Of a stretch of DNA of 9,077 nt, positions 1-4,908 are shown one piece after another; position 1 is the stretch's first letter; each line of letters starts with the position of its first letter. Source of the stretch: RGIG2707 sp045600065 (lineage in GTDB: Bacteria; Bacillota; Clostridia; Peptostreptococcales; Anaerovoracaceae); assembly GCA_045600065.1 (NCBI GenBank), contig JAZRXE010000070.1, positions 1 through 9,077 of the forward strand, given 5' to 3'. The position numbers and the translations under genes are program-made. The notes below the pieces were generated by a model. That model did no database searches, was not told where the DNA came from, and was given only the letters and a program-made list of their open reading frames with translations.

Positions 1-1
1 T

Positions 2-487
2 AAGATTCCCACTGATCCCAAGACCTACAAGTCCGGCGATACCGTTATCGTGGCAGACGACCTGACCAGTACTCAGGACTACGCCATCGATCCTTCCACC
101 GGAGAAAAGGTTCCCGGCAAGTGGACCTTCACCCCCTGGGACAAGGATGACTTCACCATTGCTTCCGATACAACAATAAGCGGAACCTGGAGCTTTACAC
201 CCGACAAGCCCGTTGTTCCCGGACCTCTTAAGGTAAGCTACGATCCCAAGCCCGACGCAGCCTGGGGACTGCCCGAGGGTGCTAAGACTCCTACTGATCC
301 CAAGACCTACAAGTCCGGCGATACCGTTATCGTTGTCGACGATCCGGTAAGCAGCCAGGGCTATGCCATCGATCCCAAGACCGGAGAGAAGGTGCCCGGC
401 AAGTGGACCTTCAGCGCCTGGAGCACGGATGATTTCAGCATTACCGGAGATACCGTAATTACCGGAACCTGGATCTTTACTCCCGAT
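2..487 (+). repeat. Two in-frame tandem repeats, 282-bp (94-residue) period, in the surface protein
   Basis: Unit 1 (partial, 2-205) and unit 2 (230-487) align at an offset of exactly 282 bases. A 41-base block is identical in both copies (11-51 and 293-333). Elsewhere the units have diverged, for example PWDKDDFTIASDT against AWSTDDFSITGDT. The exact frame-preserving period and the mixture of identical and diverged blocks suggest duplication with later gene conversion or recombination. More units probably lie upstream. Confidence 0.9.
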
Positions 488-667
488 ACCGGAATAGGCG
501 GCGGCGATCCCGGAACCCCCGGAGATGACATCCCCGGAGAGGAAGATCCCGACAATCCCCTCATTCCCAGGACCGGAGATCTGAGCAATATCGGTCTTTG
601 GACTGCAATGCTGGTGATCAGCGCCGCGGCTCTTATTGCAGCTATGCGCAAAAGAAAGGCCCAGTAA
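2..667 (+). CDS. C-terminal part of a sortase-anchored surface protein with SHIRT-like repeats (5' truncated by window)
   Basis: The reading frame is already open at the left edge, so this is only the last 221 residues of a larger protein; the GTG at position 50 lies inside a repeat and is not a start. Visible in order are: most of one repeat (2-205), a proline-rich linker, a second complete repeat (230-487), a Gly/Pro/Asp-rich stretch that probably spans the wall, the sorting motif IPRTGD (563-580), a hydrophobic segment of about 20 residues and a basic tail ending RKRKAQ. The repeats have the pattern seen in SHIRT-type domains of Gram-positive adhesins (a TDPKTYKSGDTV segment, then GKWTF, then GTWxFTP). 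From that architecture I infer an elongated cell-wall-anchored stalk or adhesin. The ligand-binding part would lie upstream, outside the window. Assignment to SHIRT rather than a related beta-rich stalk repeat is from pattern memory. The gene is followed by its own terminator. Confidence 0.85.
   Translation, partial: KIPTDPKTYKSGDTVIVADDLTSTQDYAIDPSTGEKVPGKWTFTPWDKDDFTIASDTTISGTWSFTPDKPVVPGPLKVSYDPKPDAAWGLPEGAKTPTDPKTYKSGDTVIVVDDPVSSQGYAIDPKTGEKVPGKWTFSAWSTDDFSITGDTVITGTWIFTPDTGIGGGDPGTPGDDIPGEEDPDNPLIPRTGDLSNIGLWTAMLVISAAALIAAMRKRKAQ
563..664 (+). other. Cell-wall sorting signal (IPRTGD, hydrophobic segment, basic tail)
   Basis: IPRTGD is at 563-580, followed by a hydrophobic run (from IGLWTAML to ALIAAM) and the positively charged end RKRKAQ. 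This is the three-part layout recognised by sortases, which cut between Thr and Gly and join the protein to the wall. The first motif position is Ile instead of the canonical Leu of LPxTG. No sortase gene is in this window. Confidence 0.85.
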
Positions 668-714
668 GCCGGATATACGGATATAAAGGCGTTTGAGCCT
701 TATCAGGAAAATTG

Positions 715-759
715 AAGGATGTGTGAAAAATGAGTATTCGTTTTTCACACATCCTTTTT
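715..759 (+). terminator. Strong Rho-independent terminator after the surface protein
   Basis: The perfect 16-bp stem AAGGATGTGTGAAAAA (715-730) pairs with 741-756 across a 10-base loop (731-740) and runs into a T-tract ending at 759. It lies 47 bases past the stop codon. A smaller 5-bp hairpin (AAGGC 686-690 with GCCTT 697-701) precedes it and is probably incidental. Confidence 0.92.
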
Positions 760-792
760 GAATAAAAATTAATGAAGCTTTATGAACTTTCG

Positions 793-821
793 TTGAGAAT
801 GCCTGCCGCATAATGTATTAT
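793..821 (+). promoter_or_regulatory. Sigma-A-type promoter for the 5'-nucleotidase gene
   Basis: The -35 box TTGAGA (793-798) and -10 box TATTAT (816-821) are separated by an ideal 17-base spacer. Transcription would begin near 828, giving a leader of about 75 bases. The site lies just after the preceding terminator. I recognise no riboswitch in the leader. Confidence 0.7.
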
Positions 822-904
822 TAAATCATCAGGAAGGATGCCGGTATGTCGTATGGCTGCCGGCTACGGGTTGCTTTCGGATTTGCATGTAAAGGAGTTT
901 AATC

Positions 905-2368
905 ATGGCTGAACTTAAACATCTTACACTTCTCCACTCCAACGATATGCACGGAGATTTCATGGCGGAGAATACGGACGACAGTCTTGTGGGCGGCGTT
1001 TCCATGCTGTCCGGATACATAGACAAGGTCCGCGAGGAAGAAGACAACATAATCTATTGCATAGCCGGAGACATGTTCAGAGGCTCTGTCATTGACTCTG
1101 AGTTTAAGGGAATTTCCACCATAGAGATAATGAACATGCTGGCCCCGGATGTGGTCACCCTGGGCAATCACGAGGTGGACTACGGCATCTCTCATCTGCT
1201 GTTCATCGAAAAGTGCGCCAAATTCCCCATCATCAACGCCAATCTGCATGTGAGCACCAACGGCGCCAGACTGTTCAACCCTTATTTCATCAAGGAAATA
1301 GACGGGATGAAGGTTCTGTTCATAGGCATACTCACAGAGGAAGTGCTCAGCTCCACCAAATCCGAAAGCCTTATCGGCACCTTAGTGGATATAGACGATT
1401 CCGCAAAGGAAGTGGGTAAGATCTGCAATGCCTACAATGCCACGGACATTGATCTGACAGTGCTGCTGACTCACATAGGCTTCGAGGAGGACAAGCAGCT
1501 GGCCTCAAAGCTGGATCCTGCCTGGGGTGTGGATATCATCATAGGCGGGCATTCCCACACCTTTATCGACGAGCCCTCCAAGGTCAACGACATACTGATA
1601 GTGCAGGCAGGCACAGGCACAGATCAGATAGGCCGCTTCGATCTTATGATCGATACCGACACCAACAGCGTCGCGGAATATAAATGGCAGGCAGTGCCCA
1701 TCGATTCATCTCACTGTCCCAGAGACCCTGAACTCGAAAACCTGCTGTCTCACTTCAAGGAAACCACAGACCGCAAGTACGGCAGGGTGGTGACAAGGCT
1801 TGAGACCAGGCTCACCCATCCGAGAAGGACTCAGGAGACATCTCTGGGTAACCTGATGGCAGACGCTGTAAAAAACAGCGTCAATGTGGATATTGCTCTT
1901 GTGGGTTCAGGCTCCATCAGAGGCGAGGAAATGGGCCCGCTGGTGCTCTATCAGGATCTGGTCACCGTTTATCCCTACGATGATTCCCTGCACATGGTCT
2001 ATGTTAGCGGAAAGCAGTTCAGGCACATGATAAAGTATATGTGCAGAGACGAGGTATGGAGAGGGGCTCACTGCGAGTTCTACCAGCTTTCTGAAGGGCT
2101 GAGGATCACATATAACAGGCAGACTCACGATTTTGAGCGCTTCGACTTCAACGGAGAGCCCATGGATGACGAAAAAATCTACAGCGTGGCCCTGGCTTAT
2201 TATCACTATATGAACTTCAGCGATTTCTTCGACATTCCCTTCGACGAGATCACGGCCAACGGAGCGCCCAGGGTCCTGTCCACCAGCTGCATGGAGATAC
2301 TCGACGAGTACCTTTCCGTCAATCCCCACCTTTACAGAGAGGTGGAGGGAAGGCTGACCGTAAAATAA
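905..2368 (+). CDS. UshA/5'-nucleotidase-family metallophosphatase, apparently cytoplasmic
   Basis: This 487-residue protein has the two-domain layout of bacterial 5'-nucleotidases / UDP-sugar hydrolases, which remove phosphate from nucleotides or related esters using two metal ions. The N-terminal calcineurin-like domain shows SNDMHGD (metal ligands D14, H16), GDMFRG (D56), GNHE (N88, H89), THIG (H190) and GGHSH (H216, H218), so the metal site looks complete. The C-terminal domain (about 295-480) carries LGNLMADA and GSGSIRG, matching the family's GN-x-x-x-DA and NGGGIR substrate motifs, though the second is altered. The start is supported by AAAGGAG at 891-897, 7 bases before ATG. Periplasmic UshA and wall-anchored family members begin with a signal peptide; this one begins MAELKHLTLLHSND with the catalytic motif immediately following, so it should stay in the cytoplasm, as I infer also for YunD-like proteins of Bacillus. 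A role in nucleotide salvage or housecleaning is likely; the substrate cannot be read from sequence. Confidence 0.9.
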   Translation: MAELKHLTLLHSNDMHGDFMAENTDDSLVGGVSMLSGYIDKVREEEDNIIYCIAGDMFRGSVIDSEFKGISTIEIMNMLAPDVVTLGNHEVDYGISHLLFIEKCAKFPIINANLHVSTNGARLFNPYFIKEIDGMKVLFIGILTEEVLSSTKSESLIGTLVDIDDSAKEVGKICNAYNATDIDLTVLLTHIGFEEDKQLASKLDPAWGVDIIIGGHSHTFIDEPSKVNDILIVQAGTGTDQIGRFDLMIDTDTNSVAEYKWQAVPIDSSHCPRDPELENLLSHFKETTDRKYGRVVTRLETRLTHPRRTQETSLGNLMADAVKNSVNVDIALVGSGSIRGEEMGPLVLYQDLVTVYPYDDSLHMVYVSGKQFRHMIKYMCRDEVWRGAHCEFYQLSEGLRITYNRQTHDFERFDFNGEPMDDEKIYSVALAYYHYMNFSDFFDIPFDEITANGAPRVLSTSCMEILDEYLSVNPHLYREVEGRLTVK

Positions 2369-2387
2369 GCGCCTTCGCTTCAAGCCC

Positions 2388-2417
2388 TTGAAAAACCTGC
2401 AGTTCATATAGTATACT
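2388..2417 (+). promoter_or_regulatory. Promoter for the malY-like gene
   Basis: The -35 box TTGAAA (2388-2393) and -10 box TATACT (2412-2417) are separated by 18 bases. The predicted transcript starts near 2424, inside the right arm of an inverted repeat. No convincing terminator with a U-tract separates this from the nucleotidase; only a 5-bp hairpin (AAGCG 2367-2371 with CGCTT 2376-2380) is present. Some read-through from the upstream gene is therefore possible. Confidence 0.6.
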
Positions 2418-2430
2418 GTAAGCAGTATAC
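2411..2430. promoter_or_regulatory. Inverted repeat over the -10 box, candidate operator
   Basis: GTATACTG (2411-2418) and CAGTATAC (2423-2430) form a perfect 8-bp inverted repeat with a 4-base centre (TAAG). It covers the -10 box and the predicted start point of the malY-like promoter, where a bound dimeric repressor would block transcription. There is no U-tract, so it is not a terminator. The regulator is unknown and is not encoded in this window. Confidence 0.5.
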
Positions 2431-2446
2431 AACTTTATTTAACCTG

Positions 2447-2454
2447 GAAAAGGA
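2447..2454 (+). promoter_or_regulatory. Shine-Dalgarno sequence unusually far from the malY-like start
   Basis: AAAAGGAG at 2447-2454 is the only good Shine-Dalgarno sequence ahead of this gene, but it ends 23 bases before the first in-frame ATG (2478). A second in-frame ATG at 2484 is even further away. No ATG, GTG or TTG lies in frame between them: the codons 2457-2477 read V W A N Q T K. Confidence 0.55.
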
Positions 2455-2477
2455 GAGTTTGGGCCAACCAGACAAAA

Positions 2478-3686
2478 ATGCCAATGAAGTACAATTTTGA
2501 AAAGACCCCCGATCGCAAGAACGATCCCTACAGCTACAGCAGCAAGTACGGTGTTGTCAAGAATCCCGAAAGAGCCAAGGGCTTCGGTTTCAAGGACGGC
2601 AGCGTTCCCGAAGATACTCTGGTATTCTTCCTGGCTGACATGGACTTTGAATGCGCGCCTCCCATAATCGAGGCCTGCAAAAAGGCTGCAGATCACAAGA
2701 ACTTCGGCTATTCCGCACCTGACGAAAAGTATTACAGCGCGGTTCGCAGATGGTTCAAGGACCATTTCGACTGGGAGTTCGCGGCAGATGACATCTATTA
2801 CTGCCACGGCACTCACCCCGGCGTAGCGGAGGCTCTGAGCCTGTATACCAAGCCCGGCAGCGGCTGCATAGTAATGTGCCCCAGCTATAACTATCACGGA
2901 GACATCGACGCCAACGACAGAAAGTTCGTTCCCGTTCAGTTCAAGGAAGAAAACACCAGATTCTCCGTAGACTGGGAAGCTTTCGAAAAGGCCTGCGCGG
3001 ATCCCGAAAACGAAGCCTTCGTGATCATCCAGCCCCACAACCCTCTGGGCATTATCTTCACAGTTGAGGAAATGCAGAGAATGGCTGATATCTGCCGCAG
3101 AAACAATGTACTGATGATCTCCGACGAGGTCCATATCGACATAGTACGCAAGGGCAAGACCGCAGTTCCCTTCATGAAGGCAGTAGGCCCCCAGGGTGTG
3201 GTTTCCCTCACCGGTCTGGCAAAGACCTTCAATATCGCCGGACTTTCCATGAGCAATATGATAGTCTGCGATCCCGTTCTCAAGGAAAAGCTGGCAGGCA
3301 GACACGCAGGCGCTTCCCCCTTCGGTATAGCAGCAACCACCGCAGCCTATACCCAGTGCGATGACTGGGTAGCCGAGATGAACGAATACATCGATTCTCT
3401 GGTTGCCTATGTGGAGGATTTCATCGACAACAACATGACCAAGCTGAAGGTCACCCATCCGGATGCAAGCTACGTAGTGATGCTGGATTTCAGAGGCTAC
3501 GGACTGACCAGCGACGAGCTTGATGACCGCATTGCAGGCAAGGCCCACATTCTTATCGGCAACGGCAAGGGCTTTGACGGTGTGGACGGAGACCAGTGGA
3601 GGCGTATGTGCCTGACCAATCCCATGTCCGAAGTCAAAGAGGCTATGGAAAGACTCAAGGAAGCCTTCAAGGATCTGGAGCAGTAG
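2478..3686 (+). CDS. MalY/PatB-family PLP-dependent C-S lyase / aminotransferase
   Basis: This 402-residue protein is a fold-type I PLP enzyme of the MalY/PatB branch of class I/II aminotransferases, whose members cleave cystathionine or cysteine to pyruvate, ammonia and a thiol (cystathionine beta-lyase activity). Diagnostic features are LADMDF near residue 53, the substrate-side FGYSAP (77-81), PHNPLG (186-191) with the PLP-contacting Asn188, SDEVHIDIV (215-223) with Asp216 for the pyridine nitrogen, and LAKTFNIAGL (247-256) with the Schiff-base Lys249. RRMCLTNP near 375-382 supplies the usual carboxylate-binding Arg. HNPLG replaces the commoner NPTG, a tolerated variation. Length is normal for the family. 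Nothing suggests a maltose-regulon link, so a role in methionine biosynthesis or cysteine/cystathionine breakdown is the best guess; a pure aminotransferase cannot be excluded. ATG 2478 was chosen as the first in-frame start, although its Shine-Dalgarno sequence is oddly distant. Confidence 0.9.
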   Translation: MPMKYNFEKTPDRKNDPYSYSSKYGVVKNPERAKGFGFKDGSVPEDTLVFFLADMDFECAPPIIEACKKAADHKNFGYSAPDEKYYSAVRRWFKDHFDWEFAADDIYYCHGTHPGVAEALSLYTKPGSGCIVMCPSYNYHGDIDANDRKFVPVQFKEENTRFSVDWEAFEKACADPENEAFVIIQPHNPLGIIFTVEEMQRMADICRRNNVLMISDEVHIDIVRKGKTAVPFMKAVGPQGVVSLTGLAKTFNIAGLSMSNMIVCDPVLKEKLAGRHAGASPFGIAATTAAYTQCDDWVAEMNEYIDSLVAYVEDFIDNNMTKLKVTHPDASYVVMLDFRGYGLTSDELDDRIAGKAHILIGNGKGFDGVDGDQWRRMCLTNPMSEVKEAMERLKEAFKDLEQ

Positions 3687-3723
3687 CTCTTCAGGGGTTC
3701 AGGCAGAATACCGATCAGATTTC

Positions 3724-3753
3724 AATGACCCGGACTCAGTGTCCGGGTCATTT
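3724..3753 (+). terminator. Hairpin between malY-like gene and wecB; weak terminator or attenuator
   Basis: A perfect 12-bp stem, AATGACCCGGAC (3724-3735) with GTCCGGGTCATT (3741-3752), closes a 5-base loop. It is followed by only one further T and then GG. The stem is stable, but the missing U-tract argues against efficient Rho-independent termination. It ends 19 bases before the wecB ATG and may tune read-through or protect processed mRNA ends. Confidence 0.5.
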
Positions 3754-3771
3754 GGAGATAAGAGGCAAATT

Positions 3772-4887
3772 ATGAAGAAAGTCATGCTGGTGTTCGGCAC
3801 CAGGCCGGAGGCCATAAAAATGTGCCCTCTGGTAAATGAACTCAAGACCCGCCCGGGAATTGAAACTGTAGTCACGGTCACAGGTCAGCACCGCCAGATG
3901 CTGGATCAGGTGCTGAATACCTTCGGAGTGACCCCCGATCACGATCTTTCGATAATGAAGGATAAACAGACCCTTTTCGATATCACCACCGCCATTCTGG
4001 AGCGCATCAAGGCTGTTCTGGAAGAGGAAAAACCGGATGTGGTGCTGGTTCACGGAGATACCTCCACCACCTTCGTCACCGCTCTGGCATGCTTTTATAT
4101 GCAGATACCCGTGGGCCATGTGGAAGCAGGTCTGCGTACATATAATATTCATTCCCCCTATCCGGAGGAATTCAACAGAGAAGCTGTATCCATCATTTCA
4201 AAGTACAATTTTGCTCCCACAGCCCTGGCGAGGGACAATCTGCTCAGGGAGGGCAGAGATCCCGGCTCCATATATGTGACCGGCAATACTGTAATAGATG
4301 CCATGCAGCATACCGTTACTCAGGATTACACCCATCCCGAGCTGGAATGGGCAGGGGATTCGCGGCTCATATTCATTACGGCTCACCGCAGGGAAAACCT
4401 GGGAGAACCCATGCACCATATGTTCAGGGCCATCAGGCGCGTCCTGGAGGAGCATCCCGATGTCAAGGCAGTTTACCCCATACATATGAATCCGCTGGTC
4501 AGAAAGGCCGCAGAGGAGGAGCTGGGCGGCTGTGACCGCATACATATCATAGAGCCCATAGAGGTTTTCGACTGCCACAATTTTGAGGCAAGATGCTTTT
4601 TGTGCCTGACGGATTCCGGCGGCATACAGGAGGAATGTCCCAGCTACGGCAGGCCCGTGCTGGTCATGAGAGATACCACGGAGCGGCCGGAAGGGGTGGA
4701 GGCAGGCACTCTGAAGCTTGTAGGCACCGATGAGCAGCGCATCTACGAAGAATTCACCCGCCTTCTGGATGATGAAGAAAGCTACGAAAGGATGGCCAGA
4801 ACAGCCAATCCCTACGGCGACGGCAGGGCCTGCAGGCGTATAGCAGATATTCTGGAGGGCAAGGATTACGAGCCCTTTGTAAGATAG
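3772..4887 (+). CDS. wecB: UDP-N-acetylglucosamine 2-epimerase (non-hydrolysing)
   Basis: This cytosolic enzyme interconverts UDP-GlcNAc and UDP-ManNAc, the precursor for ManNAc-containing wall teichoic acid linkage units, capsules and other surface glycans (called MnaA in many Gram-positives). At 371 residues it matches the family's usual length. Visible motifs are GTRPEAIK (9-16, with R11 and K16), GQHRQML (38-44), HGDT (94-97, D96), HVEAGLRT (116-123, E118), PEEFNRE (131-137), TAHRRENLG (203-211, H205) and DSGGIQEE (281-288). These cover the catalytic acidic residues and the UDP-binding site of the GT-B-like fold. I chose ATG 3772 because the protein then begins MKKVMLVFGTRPEA as family members do, with AGAGG at 3761-3765 six bases upstream. 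A longer frame from GTG 3739 starts inside a hairpin loop and adds atypical residues. The next gene follows after 21 bases, so they are probably co-transcribed. Confidence 0.95.
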   Translation: MKKVMLVFGTRPEAIKMCPLVNELKTRPGIETVVTVTGQHRQMLDQVLNTFGVTPDHDLSIMKDKQTLFDITTAILERIKAVLEEEKPDVVLVHGDTSTTFVTALACFYMQIPVGHVEAGLRTYNIHSPYPEEFNREAVSIISKYNFAPTALARDNLLREGRDPGSIYVTGNTVIDAMQHTVTQDYTHPELEWAGDSRLIFITAHRRENLGEPMHHMFRAIRRVLEEHPDVKAVYPIHMNPLVRKAAEEELGGCDRIHIIEPIEVFDCHNFEARCFLCLTDSGGIQEECPSYGRPVLVMRDTTERPEGVEAGTLKLVGTDEQRIYEEFTRLLDDEESYERMARTANPYGDGRACRRIADILEGKDYEPFVR

Positions 4888-4896
4888 AGGTTTATA

Positions 4897-4904
4897 TAAG
4901 GAGG
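4897..4904 (+). promoter_or_regulatory. Strong Shine-Dalgarno sequence for the hydrolase-like gene
   Basis: TAAGGAGG (4897-4904) is a near-perfect anti-16S match, 4 bases before ATG 4909. It occupies almost the whole gap after wecB, leaving little room for a separate promoter. This supports co-transcription with wecB. Confidence 0.8.
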
Positions 4905-4908
4905 CATT

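Noticed and set aside
50..667. A start at GTG 50 for the surface protein
   Set aside because: The same frame is open to the left edge and the residues before GTG 50 match the second repeat, so the true start is upstream of the window.
828..904. Structured riboswitch in the 5'-nucleotidase leader (GCCGG/CCGGC pairing near 840-865)
   Set aside because: Only a 5-bp stem with a large unpaired interior can be drawn, with no known riboswitch motif.
2439..3548. Long open frame on the - strand (369 codons) opposite the malY-like gene
   Set aside because: It is a mirror of the PLP enzyme's reading frame with no domain signal.
3739..4887. Longer wecB start at GTG 3739
   Set aside because: It sits in a hairpin loop and adds 11 residues not typical of the family. 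ATG 3772 gives the conserved N-terminus and has AGAGG six bases upstream.
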